From NCBI RefSeq assembly GCF_905171765.1, contig NC_053392.1, positions 398,564,119 through 398,628,118 on the forward strand: a DNA stretch of 64,000 bases, written 5' to 3'. Source of the stretch: Bufo bufo. Lineage: Eukaryota > Chordata > Amphibia > Anura > Bufonidae. The translations under genes and the position numbers were made by a program. How positions within the stretch are numbered: the first letter of the stretch is position 1; each line of letters opens with the position of its first letter. Shown here piece after piece: positions 20,989-31,647 of the stretch. The notes beneath the pieces were generated by a model. That model was not told where the DNA came from. It ran no database searches and saw only the letters and a list, made by a program, of their open reading frames with translations.

Positions 20989-21672
20989 TTAACAAAATAA
21001 AAACCCAGCGGCAACAGGTGACTTCGAGGGTCGGATGTGTCCCTTTCTCAGGCTCTCAGAGATATAAGTAAGCATAGTGACTCTTTCAGGTTGGGAGAGA
21101 TTGTATAAACATGATTTTGGCAGCTTGGCGCCTGGGATGAGATTAATAGGGCAGTCGTACTCCCGGTGAGGGGGCAACTCCTGGACACCACTCTCGGAAA
21201 ACACATCCGAAAATTCAGAGAGAAAAGATTGTACAGTCTTGGTAGAAACCTCTGAAAGAGACGCCGTGAGGCAATTCTCTCTGCAAAACTCACTCCAACC
21301 ATTTATTTGCCTTGCTTGCCAATCAATGGTGGGGTTATGTTTAGTGAGCCAGGGTAGCCCCAACACTAGAGGAGTAGGTAATTCGCTTAGGACGAAACAT
21401 GACATATCCTCAACATGAGCGTCCCCCATAGTCAAACAGATATTGTGAACTATGCCCTTTAACGATCTTTGAGGAGGTGGAGCGGAATCGATAGCAAAAA
21501 CAGGTATATCCTTTTCCAAAGTGCATACCTGGAAACCATGCGTCATTGCAAATTGATTATCAATGAGATTGACAGCTGCTCCACTATCTACAAAAATCTC
21601 ACAAACAATGTTCTTGCTGTCTAGCGCCACCCTGGCAGGTAGGAGGAAACAGGAACTACAAGCAAACGGCAA
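20989..21672 (-). pseudogene. Gypsy-B protease and start of RT
   Basis: The frame contains the retropepsin core EIFVDSGAAVNLIDNQF, the flap-side block VLGLPWLTKHNPTIDWQ and the RT lead-in DCPINLIPGAKLPKSCLYNL and [14 protein letters not shown]. The catalytic Asp is near residue 29 of the open frame. It is fused to RT as in all Ty3/Gypsy pol. The frame ends at 20989, where a frameshift separates it from the RT core. Confidence 0.9.
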
Positions 21673-21759
21673 ACCTTCAATTTCCGCATCAACCTTGCCA
21701 ATAGTAGCAAATGGAAAATTTTTAGAGGTTTTTTTTAATTTTTTAATTTTTTAATTTTT

Positions 21760-22624
21760 TATTACCCTCAGAAAACTCCATGAATCTCCTAGAGGGGCAA
21801 ACATTAGCCAAATGATTTATACCCCCTCAACAGAAACAAACCCTCCTCTGAGAGCTGAATTCTCTACTATCAGAGGCAAGCAAACCCAGCTGCATGGCCT
21901 CCTCCTCAGAGGAGATTGAGAGAGACTGAGACCCCTGCGCACTGAATGAGACAGCCCCACTGTCCTTGGGCTGAATATGACAGGAAGGAGTAGTCTCCTC
22001 TCTCTCTCTAAGACGCCTGTCAATATGAACAGCTAGAGACATGGCAGATTCTAACGAGGCTGGTCTCTCATGAAAAGCAAATGCATCTTTCAATCTTTCC
22101 GAAAGACCATGGCTAAATTGACTTCAGAGTGCAGCATCATTCCAACCAGTATCAGCTGCCCATCTCCGAAATTCATAACAATATATCTCTGCAGACTGTT
22201 TACCCTGGCATAAAAGACGCAGTTTAGATTCAGCCAGAGCAATACGATCCGGTTCATCATATATCTGCCCCAGGGCTACAAAAAATTTATCCACCGATCA
22301 GAGGGGCCGTGCCCCCACTGGCAGCGTAAAGGCCCAAGACTGAGCGATATCCCTGAGCAGCGAGATGATGATCCCCACCCTCTGCTCCTCATCACCAGAG
22401 GAATGGGGAAGTAGGCGAAAATGGAGTTTGCAAGCCTCTCTAAAGCAAACAAAATTCTCACTACCCCCAGAGAACATATCCGGAAGCGAGATCTTAGGCT
22501 CGTAACAAACTCCATGAACGCCAGCAGAACCGGTCACCTGAAACTGAGACACAGTTTTACGGAGATCTGCTACCTCCAGCGAAAGACCTTGCATGCGGTC
22601 AATCAAGGCTGAAACCAGATCCAT
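21760..22624 (-). pseudogene. Gypsy-B gag
   Basis: It starts MDLVSALIDRMQGLSLEVAD about 28 bases inside the LTR and continues through a capsid-like region (DMFSGGSENFVCFREACKLH, VGIIISLLRDIAQSWAF). After frame breaks near 22290 and 22100 it continues with the segment MSLAVHIDRRLRE and a degraded Cys-rich knuckle near 21840. It would form the particle shell and bind RNA. Compared with the Gypsy-E gag the order is the same, but several frameshifts inactivate it. Confidence 0.85.
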
Positions 22625-22651
22625 GCTTAAGACGGTTACGGCGGTTTATAA

Positions 22652-23160
22652 TGTCACGGAAGATGTTGCAGATAGCTGGAACTTATGAATAAACGTCCGA
22701 CTGGCTGGATCCCAAACTAAGGATCATATAGGTGAGCCCTATAAAGCCCTAAGAGCTCTCCCTGACTGCTATGCCCATGCAAGGGTCTCAATGGTAGACG
22801 ATTGCATGCCCACGTACCTAAGACTGTGTGACACCTGAAAACCCTATAATAGTGAAGGGACACGACTGGCTCCCTGCACTAAATACGGACGGAGTCAGGG
22901 TCACCTAGAATCAAGCCAGCAAGGAAACACAATACATGAAAAGACTTATCTGAGCAAACAGCAGCAGCAGCCTCCAGCAGTGAACACTTCATCCAGGAAG
23001 TGAGGCAGTATGGGAGGGAATATAAAGGGAGATGATTAGTCTAAATTGGTGACACCTGGGAGAAGGAAAGGAGATGACAAAGTGAAACCAAAACAAAGAA
23101 TGTCATGCAAGAGGTAGAGAAGGACGTCTGCCAGACCTTCTCACAGAACTGGCGGTGACA
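22652..23160 (-). repeat. Gypsy-B right LTR (5' LTR of the minus-strand element)
   Basis: It starts TGTCACGGAAGATGT, ends GGCGGTGACA and is followed by the ATACT target duplication at 23161-23165. It matches 4700-4951 plus 7840-8116 apart from small indels, including about 17 bp missing near 22998. Confidence 0.93.
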
Positions 23161-24702
23161 ATACTGTAGGGTGGATATAACTACCCCTTCAGACCGATTC
23201 ACCTCCCTCCCACGAAAGCTACGCGACAAAGCATCAGCCTTGACGTTCTTAACCCCAGGGCGATAGGTGACGATGAAATTTAATCTGGTAAAAAACAACG
23301 ACCATTGGCCTGCCTTGGTTTCAGTCGTTTAGCCAACTCCAGGTAAGCCAGATTTTTGGGATCAGTTAGCACAGTAATAGGATGGATTGCTCCTTCCAAC
23401 CAATGACGCCACTCCTCAAAAGCCAACTTAGTGGCCAGCAACTCTCTATTACCCACGTCATAATTCCTTTCTGCAGCCGAGAATTTCTTAGAGAAAAATG
23501 CACATGGGCGCCATTTACTAGGTGAAGGACCCTGCGACAAGACTGCTCCTACCCCTACCTCAGATGCGTCAACTTCCACAATGAATGGCTGTGACACATC
23601 CGGTTGCACCAGTATAGGAGCAGAAGCAAAACATTCCTTCACCGCAATAAAATCTTGTAATGCCGCATCAGACCAGACTGAGACATCCAAACCTTTCCTA
23701 GTCATGTCCGTTACAGGTTTAACCACAGTCAAGTAGTTCAAAATGAATTTACGGTAGTAGTTGGTGAACCCCAAAAACTGCATAAGCGCTTTCAGATTTT
23801 CTGGTCGTTCCCAGTCCAACACAACACGGACCTTCTCTGCATCCATACTAAAACCTGAAGATGAGAGTAGGTAACCCAGGAATTGCACTTCCTGAACTGC
23901 AAATACACACTTCTTCATCTTAGCATACAATTTATTCTCTCTTAGGATCTGTAACACCTGTCTCACATGATCCTGATGAATCTCCATATCTGGAGAATAA
24001 ATTAGTATGTCATCCAGATACACAACAACAAACCTCCCCACCAGATGATGAAAGATATCATTACCAAAATGCTGGAAAACCGCAGGAGCATTAGTTAACC
24101 CAAACGGCATGACCAGACTCTCAAAATGACCCTCTGGGGTATTAAACGCCATTCATCCCCTTCCTTGATCCTGACCAGATTATATGCTCCCCTTAAGTCC
24201 AACTTGGAGAACACATTGGCACCAACAATATGGTTAAACAAGTCAGGAATCAAAGGAAGGGGGTACGGATCACGGATCATAATCCGATTGAGCTCACGGA
24301 AGTCCAGACATGGCCTAAAAGTTCCATCTTTCTTCTTTACAAAGAAAAAACCTGCTGCCACTGGGGACTTGAAAGGTCTAATAAGTCCCTTAGTTAAACT
24401 CTCAGCAATATACTCTCGCATGGCCGCTCTTTTGGGTTTAGAAGGTTATATGACCTAGATTTGGGCAACTTCGCTCCGGGAATAAGATTGATAGGACAAT
24501 CATATTCCCAGTGTGGGAGTAAACCCTGGCAACCACTCTCAGAAAATACATCCGAAAAATCAGAAATGAAAGAGGGAACAGCTTTAGTGGTCAAGACAGA
24601 AAGAGATGTATTAAGACGTTGTCTTATGTTGTCCATGCAATAATCACTCCAATCGAGAATCTGTCTCGCTTGCCCATCAATGGTAGGATTATGTTTGCTC
24701 AA
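23161..24702 (-). pseudogene. Gypsy-A reverse transcriptase and RNase H
   Basis: The pieces read [52 protein letters not shown], then [69 protein letters not shown] and [17 protein letters not shown]. These are the RT palm with YLDD, the connection domain and RNase H of a Ty3/Gypsy pol. Frameshifts lie near 24430, 24145 and 23305. It is cut at 23161 by Gypsy-B; the integrase is at 3909-4699. Confidence 0.9.
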
Positions 24703-25106
24703 CCATGGTAAACCAGAACCAACGGATCAGGCAGACCCTCCAGCACAAAACACGTAATGGATTCCTGATGAAAATCAACCACTCTTAAACGGATGTCCTG
24801 CACCATCTGTGACAAACATTTCTGGGTAAGTGGTGCAGAGTCTATTGCAAACACCAAAACATTTTTCTCTAATGCACTTGTCAACCCATGCAAACGGATA
24901 AACTGACCATCAACTAGGTTAACCCCTGCCCCACTGTCAATAAACACCTCAATTCCCACGGTTTTGAACTCTAGCGCCACCTCGGCAGACAGGAGAAATC
25001 GGGTAATACCAATAAATGAAAAATGTAAGTTCTCTGACTCCCCACCCACACCACCAAGAGTAAGATGGGAATTAAAAATATTTCCCCTTTTCCACAGAAA
25101 AAACAT
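24699..25106 (-). pseudogene. Gypsy-A protease
   Basis: The domain contains VEVFIDSGAGVNLVDGQF-type residues (here IEVFIDSGAGVNLVDGQF), FAIDSAPLTQ and the block GLPDPLVLV just before a frameshift into the RT lead-in. The catalytic Asp is in DSGAG. The first 30 residues of the open frame are the gag/pol junction. The fragment directly follows a gag remnant that ends with a CCHC start (VCFFCGKG) near 25090. Confidence 0.88.
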
Positions 25107-25543
25107 ACTTCCTTCTTATGACAAAAACTCTTGCAAGCAGGGCCAGGGGTATCTCCCCCTAACTGCATAGGTTCATCACCAAGCATAAACTCAGGAGTCT
25201 CTCCACCCAAGGTGTCTGAGGAAGCCGACATGTTATATGATAGTTCGTCCCGAGAGTAAGGGACCTTAGATAGCCTTGATAAAGGCTGTGTGCCGAAACG
25301 CGTTATATTAATATTGATTAATTGATATGGAATAAAGAAGAAATTTATTTTCAAGCATACTGGCGGTTGCTGGGATATTTTACCTGGTAACTACTACTGG
25401 CACCACAGCCTATGATTCCTGAATCTGCGTGCGGAGGTTAGCTATGTCTATAGACAGACCCTGCAATTGTCTAGCCAGTGCAGCGATTGGATGTATAGTC
25501 TCACTGACACAAACAAAAAATGACGGTTTGTGGCGGTTGATAA
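25107..25543 (-). pseudogene. Gypsy-A gag remnants around an unclassified repeat
   Basis: Next to the LTR, 25413-25520 encodes a gag N-terminus similar to the other Gypsy gags (PIAALARQLQGLSIDIANLR). At 25107-25220 there is a gag C-terminus with GDEPMQLGG and the knuckle start. The capsid middle, about 600 bases in Gypsy-E, is missing, and 25225-25412 is occupied by an unrelated AT-rich repeat with GCCGAAACGCGTT and AATAAAG. Whether the repeat was inserted after the deletion or came with it is not clear. Confidence 0.65.
25225..25412. repeat. Unclassified repeat with GAAACGCGTT core
   Basis: The segment runs from a TTATATGATAGTTCG end through CCTTGATAAAGGC, GCCGAAACGCGTT and GGAATAAAGAAG. 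A related core (GAAGCTTGCGTGAAACGTACG) occurs at 27590-27620, followed across Gypsy-E by AATAAAG at 33530. I do not recognise the family. Confidence 0.4.
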
Positions 25544-26635
25544 TGTCATGATGCGGTGTGGGTGGTAAACCCCACACTGAACACAGGAGGAAAGGGAAGA
25601 GGCCTGGAAACTAGGGAAAGGTCACCACCTAGTGAATCCCTAAACCGAGCCCTGACTACTATCAGTATGAACAGACCTCGATGGTAGGAATGTTCATACG
25701 CAGGAACCTAGAGCCCTATCTTACCCTAAAGCACCCTGGAAATAGTGTCAGGACAAAAGATGACCTGTTCCTTTCCCGACTGAAGGAACAGGAGACTCCC
25801 TCAGGCCTAATATCAAAATATAAGGGAATACAACCAACTAGAAATAGGAAAAAGACACTTAGGTCTGAAGTACGCAGACGAGCAGGAACTTAGTGGAGAA
25901 CCAAACACCAGCACTTCCACAACCAGAAAGAAGCTATCAACCGTATAGCATGATGGGTGAGACCAGACTAAATGGAGGAGTTGGAATGACCACTTAAGCT
26001 ACACCTGAGACAAGAGGTGTGGTCATAACCAGCAACAACACAGAAGAAACAAGTGAAACCAAAGAGGCTGTCAGATCACATCACGTGCAGCCAGTCTCTT
26101 AGGGTACTTTCACACTAGCGTTATTCTTTTCCGGCATTGAGTTCTGTCCTAGGAGCTTAATACCGGAAAAGAACTGATTAGTTTTATCCTAATGCTTTCT
26201 GAATGGAGAGCAATCCGTTCAGTATGCATCAGGATGTCTTCAGTTCAGTCTTTTTGACTTTTCAGGACGGAGATAATACCACAGCGGTTTTATCTCTGTC
26301 CAAAATTCCAGAACACTTGCCGGAATGTCGGACCCGTCATTTTTTCCCATTGAAATGCATTAACGCTGGATCCGGCTCAGACAGAAAAAAAATTGAAAAA
26401 AAATGTATGCCGGATCTGTTTTTTCGGATGACACCGGAGAAACGGATCCGGCATTTCAATGCATTTGTCATATGGATCAGGATCCTGATCCATCTGACAA
26501 ATGGCATCAGTTTGCATACGTTTTGACTGATCCGGCAGGAAGTTCCGGCAATGGAACTGCCTGCCGTAATCCGCTGCCGCAAGTGTAAAAGTACCCTTAG
26601 TTCTTCTGACCCCTGTCACTGGAGAGACCGTGACA
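25544..26635 (-). repeat. Gypsy-A right LTR with a nested MITE
   Basis: It starts TGTCATGATGCGG and ends ACCGTGACA, followed by the CCATG target duplication (26636-26640). About 595 bp remain after removing the MITE at 26102-26596. It is longer than the left copy because that copy has deletions. Confidence 0.88.
26102..26596. mobile_element. Harbinger-type MITE, 495 bp, TSD TTA
   Basis: The ends are GGGTACTTTCACACTAGCG and the inverse ending GTGTAAAAGTACCC, flanked by TTA (26099-26101 and 26597-26599). The left LTR of Gypsy-A is uninterrupted at this point, which confirms the insertion. It has the same general build as 3140-3905. Confidence 0.88.
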
Positions 26636-26640
26636 CCATG

Positions 26641-27250
26641 GAGGCCTGGTTAGCGCCAATACTACCCAGTGTGTTGTTGTTATGTTGCATGTGTGGTGTA
26701 TCACCATACCTTTTAGGGGTTTCTGGCTTGGGGAAGCTTGTATAATACTGTTGCGAAGGTTGTCCCTTTAAATCAAAGCGAAAGTTGTAGCTTTCGTTCT
26801 GTAGGGCGGTAGTTGTGGTCAGCATCGTTTTGTTGCATACCGTCCTGCTCAAGGTACTGGGGTTCAAAGTAGGATCTTTGGCACTCTGTATAAGCTGGTT
26901 GATATTCTGGATCATAGTCATCATCTGTCTTGGGATGCTGATGAACGTATTCTGAGACACGCTGTGTTGGATCTTGTTCATGTAAGTCTGGCCAAAGTAC
27001 TTGGCTGTGTTTCTCGGATTCGGGGAACTCCAAGGCTTCTAGGAACTCTGCTTTGGCTACAGCGGCTGCAGCCTCTTTCTGTGCAGCGAGTTTTTCCAGT
27101 GACGCTTGCAGGCATGCTGTCTCTTCTTCCAGTGACGCTTGCAGGCATACTCTCTTCTTCCAGTGCTTCTCTTGTGCAGCAAAGGAAGCCCTTACTTGGC
27201 AGCTTGCTTATGACCTGGTCCTGTATGATGATGCCTGGCTAGTGGACATT
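26641..27250 (-). pseudogene. BEL/Pao gag N-terminal coiled-coil region
   Basis: Read from 27250 down, the frame encodes an Ala/Glu/Lys-rich helix with two near-identical segments (SLQASLEE-type, bases near 27105 and 27130), then ALEFPESEKHSQVLWPDL and a Gln/Tyr-rich linker that ends at the Gypsy-A target site. It continues at 2103. The N-terminal coiled coil followed by a linker and the capsid-like domain is the usual BEL/Pao Gag order. A frameshift near 26775-26850 splits it. Confidence 0.6.
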
Positions 27251-27297
27251 ATGTGCCTTTTGCTGGCCGCTTAATGTCTCTGTGCAGACTCAGTCTA

Positions 27298-27581
27298 TGT
27301 AGGGAAAGAATTCAGCGTGGTCTGGATCGTGCTGCGCTTGCTGGGGGCTGCACTTTCACTTCTTGTGACTGTATGGCAGCCGCTGCAATCATGTACGCAG
27401 GACCGCGTGGCTGATGGTGGCTTCGTATAGTCAGATGCACTATGGCTGGTGACTAGCATCTGTTTTACTGTTCTGTCTTCATACACATTCACACAGTGTG
27501 CAGTCTAACATTCAGCATGAACCATTCCTGTATTCTAAATAAGAGGACTGTTCTTTGTTGTCTAACTAATTTATTATTACA
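27298..27581 (-). repeat. Candidate BEL/Pao 5' LTR
   Basis: On the minus strand this block begins TGTAATAATAAATTAG and ends CTTTCCCTACA, so it has TG...CA ends. It lies immediately upstream of the BEL gag. Only one copy is in the window, so the boundary is a guess from end motifs and position. Confidence 0.35.
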
Positions 27582-27674
27582 CTTCCCCCTGAAGAAGCTT
27601 GCGTGAAACGTACGTTGGGGTTGTTGGTGCACCACCCAGGTATCTATCTTATGGCTCCTTAGCGGATAATTCAG

Positions 27675-28334
27675 TATCACGGCCGGCGTGACTATCACAT
27701 ACGTGACGCAGAGGGAGGGAACAAGGAAGGCCCTGCCCAAGTGAGAGGGAAGGTGGTGACCCCTGACTCACCTAGCGGCTGGCACCTGGCTGCCCTGACG
27801 TCCCTAGACGGGTTCCTCACCCGTACGCCGATCACGTGCCTAAAGCCCTGGCTTTCCCTAAGCTGAGCCCTAGATAGTGAACAGGGCGGTGGGAACACTA
27901 GTCCGCACCACTAGCTCTAAAGGAAAACACCAAGGGAAGGACAGACAATACAAACTCAACATATAATCCCAGGTGGGCGACAACAGGAGACAACAAGAAG
28001 CCCAACAGGGATCCGGAGGGTAGCACTCTGGAACGACAACCAGGATTCACAATTCCAGTGGGTCAGTATAGATGTCCAGGCAGGAAGCTCTATAACTGGC
28101 AACTAGAGAAGAGTGAGGGGAGAATATAAGGAGGTTGGGAGTGGCAGACAAGAAACAGCTGAGGAGGAGAAGCTACGGATCCCTGATTGAGACAAAAAGG
28201 ATAGCAAGGCAAACACAGAAAACAATCACTAAGAAACAACGTGATCTTTAGATATAGAGCGCGCAGCCACCCGCTGCGACCTCCTGACCCCGGGTATAAC
28301 GGAGTCAGACGTGGCTCTTGATACCCTCGTGACA
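27675..28334 (-). repeat. Gypsy-E left LTR (3' LTR)
   Basis: It is the 660-bp partner of 32591-33250. The last 106 bases toward the interior also encode the end of pol. The C-rich run at 28339-28346 is the polypurine tract of the minus-strand element. Confidence 0.96.
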
Positions 28335-31300
28335 GTACCCCCCCTTTCACGAGGGGCCTCCGGACACTCAGGACCAGGTCTCTCCGGATGAGAGACATGG
28401 AAAGCCTGAATTAACCTGTTGGCGTTTACCTCTGACGCTGGAACCCACATTCTTTCCTCGGGACCGTAACCCCTCCAATGCACCAGATACTGAAGAGAGC
28501 GGCGGACCCGACGAGAATCAACAATTCTGGCTATTTGAAACTCCAGATTACCATCCACAATAACAGGAGGAGGTGGCAGCGGTGATGGTTCTAGAGGTGG
28601 AACATACTTCTTGAGTAACGATTTATGGAAGACATTATGGATCTTAAAAGTCTGAGGTAGCTCCAGGCGAAAAGCCACAGGGTTAATGACGGCTACTATT
28701 TTATAAGGACCAATGAACCTAGGGCCCAGTTTCCAAGAGGGAACCTTCAACTTAATATTCCTAGTAGACAACCACACATAGTCATTCACCCCTAAGTCCG
28801 GACCTGGCGACCGTTTCTTATCGGCCATGCATTTATATTTACCACTCATCTTTTTCAAGTTAACTTGCACCTTCTGCCATACCGAAGAAAGAGATGAAGA
28901 AAACCTTTCCTCTTCGGGAACCCCAGAAGACCCCCCCTCTTTGAAAGTACAAAACTGGGGATGAAAACTGTATGCACCAAGGAATGGTGACTTGCCAGTG
29001 GACTCCTGATAATGATTATTTATGGCAAACTCAGCTAACGGTAAATATGATGACCACAACTCTTGGTTTTCAGACACAAAACACCTTAAATATGTTTCTA
29101 GGTTTTGGTTGGTACGCTCAGTCTGTCCATTTGACTGAGGATGGAAAGCTGAGGAAAAGGACAAGTGTACCCCCAAACGGGAACAAAAAGCTTTCCAAAA
29201 CTTAGAAATAAACTGGGTTCCCCGATCCGAAACCACATCGGAAGGGACCCCGTGAAGCTTCACGATTTCACTGATAAACACCTGAGCAAGAGTTTTAGCA
29301 TTAGGAAGTGCGGGTAGCGCAATAAAGTGTACCATTTTGCTAAACCTGTCTACTACTACCAAAATAACTGTTTTACCCGCAGACAACGGTAAGTCAGTGA
29401 TGAAATCCATTGACAGATGTGTCCATGGCCTATTGGGGATAAAAAGAGGCAATAAAGACCCTGCTGGACGTGTATGAGAGACTTTCGCGCGTGCACAAGT
29501 AGAGCAAGTAGACACGAAATCCATTACATCCTGACGCAACCTTGGCCACCAAAAACGACGCGATAATAGCTCCAAGGTTGCTTTACTACCCGGGTGCCCA
29601 GCAAGTGCCGAATTATGATGTTCTTTTAATAATTCAAGACGCAGGTTTAACGGTACAAACAATTTCTCTGAGGGGCAAGAGGCCGGGGCGTCCCCCTGGG
29701 CCTCTAACACCTTTCCCTCTAGAACAGAGTGTAGAGCAGAGACAACCACTCCTTTTTGTAAAATAGGTACCGGATCACTAGCATTACCCCCTCCAGGGAA
29801 ACTACGAGATAACGCGTCTGCCTTGGTATTTTTTGCCCCAGGACGATAGGTGATTACAAAGTTAAATCTGGTAAAGAATAGCGACCACCTAGCTTGTCTA
29901 GGGGTGAGACGCTTAGCCGATTCTAGGTACAGAAGGTTTTTGTGATCCGTAATCACCGTGACGGGGTGGATTGCTCCCTCTAAGAAGTGACGCCACTCTT
30001 CAAGCGCCAGCTTAATCGCCAACAGTTCCCTATTTCCAACATCATAGTTCTTCTCTGCAGAAGATAATTTTTTGGAAAAGAAAGCGCAAGGGCGCCATTT
30101 GCCAGGAGACGGACCCTGAGACAATACAGCCCCCACTCCCACCTCTGACGCATCTACCTCAACAATAAAAGGCTGGGAGACATCAGGTTGAATTAGAACA
30201 GGTGCCGAGGTAAACCTCTCTTTTAGAGAGAAAAATGCATTTTTAGCGGCGTCAGACCATTTAGAAAAATCAGTCCCCTTCCTAGTCATGTCGGTAAGGG
30301 GTTTAACGATCACTGAATAATTTTTAATGAACTTTCTATAGAAATTTGCGAAACCCAAAAACCGTTGTAGGGCTTTAAGGTTCTCAGGAAGATCCCAATC
30401 TAAAATTGCCTGGACCTTCCCAGGATCCATACGGAAACCTGAAGCAGATAATAGATATCCCAGGAACTGTATTTCCTGAACGGCGCAGACACATTTTTCA
30501 ATTTTCGCATATAATTTATTCGTCCGTAGGACCTGCAGTACTTGCCTGACATGCACCTCATGTGTTTTCAGATCAGCCGAATAAATTAAGATATCATCTA
30601 GGTATATGACTACAAACCTGCCGATGAGATGACTAAAAATATCATTAACGAAATGTTGGAAGACAGCGGGGGCATTGGTCAGACCGAAAGGCATAACTAG
30701 ATTTTCATAATGCCCCTCAGGGGTGTTAAAAGCTGTCTTCCACTCATCCCCTTCCCTGATACGAATCAGATTGTAGGCCCCCCTAAGATCAAGTTTGGAG
30801 AACCACCTAGCACCCGCAATCTGATTAAAAAGGTCAGGAATGAGAGGAAGAGGGTATGGGTCTCGGATGGTTATCTGGTTTAGCTCACGGAAATCTAGGC
30901 AAGGACGCAGGCCCCCATCTTTCTTTTTAACAAAGAAAAACCCTGCAGCCACGGGTGAAGAAGAGGGTCTGATGTGTCCCTTAGCCAGACTCTCGGAGAT
31001 ATAATCTTTCATGGCTTGTCTCTCGGGACCCGAAAGATTATACAACCTGGACTTGGGTAATTTTGCACCGGGAATCAGGTTAACCGGGCAATCATAAGGA
31101 CGATGAGGTGGTAGCTTCTGACAACCCTTTTCAGAAAAAACGTCCTCAAAGTCCGAAATAAATGTAGGTAGGGAAGCTATGGAGGCGATTAAGCAATTGT
31201 TATTTAAGCAATTCTCTCTGCAATGCTCACTCCACTCAAATATCTCCCTGGCCTGCCAATCCACCACTGGATTGTGCGCTACCAACCAGGGAAGACCCAA

Positions 31301-31638
31301 AAACACAGGAGAGGGAAGGCCCTCCAGAACGTAACATGAAAGACACTCATTATGGTGGTCCCCTACCCGAAGGTGTAAATTATGAACAATGTGGGTGAGG
31401 TTTCTCTGAGACAGAGGAGCCGAATCTATAGCGAATACGGGAATAGGTCTCTGCAGCGTACAGAGAGACAAACCCATAGTGCGGGCAAAATGGGCATCTA
31501 TCAAATTTACCCCTGCTCCACTGTCTAGAAAAAAAGAAATAGACTCCGTCTTAACACCAAAAACAATAACCGCTGGTAACACAAATTGAGATGTTCGTAT
31601 GGAGGAAACGTATACCCCCCGGCTGACATCCTCCGCAC
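28229..31638 (-). CDS. Gypsy-E pol polyprotein
   Basis: The frame is open without a break: 1117 residues from the first Met at 31582, with a further stretch upstream in the same frame toward 31640, in the -1 frame relative to gag. Protease DSGAG is near residue 20 and PWLVAHNPVVDWQA near 100. RT carries [35 protein letters not shown] and VIYLDDILIYS (near 328). RNase H has [16 protein letters not shown] (near 472) and [15 protein letters not shown]. The integrase has HHNSALAGHPG and CSTCARAK, then MDFITDLP, VSDRGTQFISKFW and HPQSNGQTERTNQN (D, D, E). The chromodomain is near 1010-1060 (LQYLVHWRGYGPEERMW). All catalytic residues that I can check are present. It ends inside the 3' LTR. Confidence 0.96.
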
Positions 31639-31647
31639 AGCCTGGGG

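Larger units (their letters stand above)
4700..23160 (-). mobile_element. Gypsy-B: chromodomain Ty3/Gypsy element with three nested insertions
   Basis: The element is flanked by the target duplication ATACT (4695-4699 and 23161-23165). Its LTRs start TGTCACGGAAGATGT and end GGCGGTGACA. Without insertions each LTR is about 510-530 bp. On the minus strand the order is LTR (22652-23160), gag, protease, RT, RNase H, integrase, chromodomain, LTR (4700-8116). Insertions are a non-autonomous LTR element (4952-7834), a Tc1 element (8389-14793) and a TTAA-flanked element (15816-19685). All coding parts carry small frameshifts. Confidence 0.93.
2109..26635 (-). mobile_element. Gypsy-A: chromodomain Ty3/Gypsy element, interrupted
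   Basis: Boundaries are set by LTRs beginning TGTCAC/TGTCAT and ending GTGACA, and by the 5-bp target duplication CCATG at 2104-2108 and 26636-26640. On the minus strand the order is LTR (25544-26635), gag remnants, protease (24699-25106), RT and RNase H (23161-24702), integrase (3909-4699) and chromodomain (2550-3136), then LTR (2109-2588). Gypsy-B interrupts it between RNase H and the integrase zinc region. Two Harbinger-type MITEs are inserted, at 3140-3905 and 26102-26596. Most of gag is deleted. Many frameshifts show an old, dead copy. Confidence 0.9.
198..27581 (-). mobile_element. BEL/Pao retrotransposon, split and degraded
   Basis: This is the outermost recognisable LTR element of the nest. 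Its gag N-terminal coiled-coil region lies at 26641-27250. The reading frame resumes at 2103 on the far side of Gypsy-A, and the CCATG target duplication (2104-2108 and 26636-26640) marks the join. The order on the minus strand is LTR candidate (27298-27581), gag, CCHC region and protease. Reverse transcriptase, RNase H and integrase are absent here, so they lie beyond the left edge or are lost. Frameshifts and stops are present throughout. The BEL/Pao assignment rests on the protease and gag style; the 5' LTR is less certain. Confidence 0.7.
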
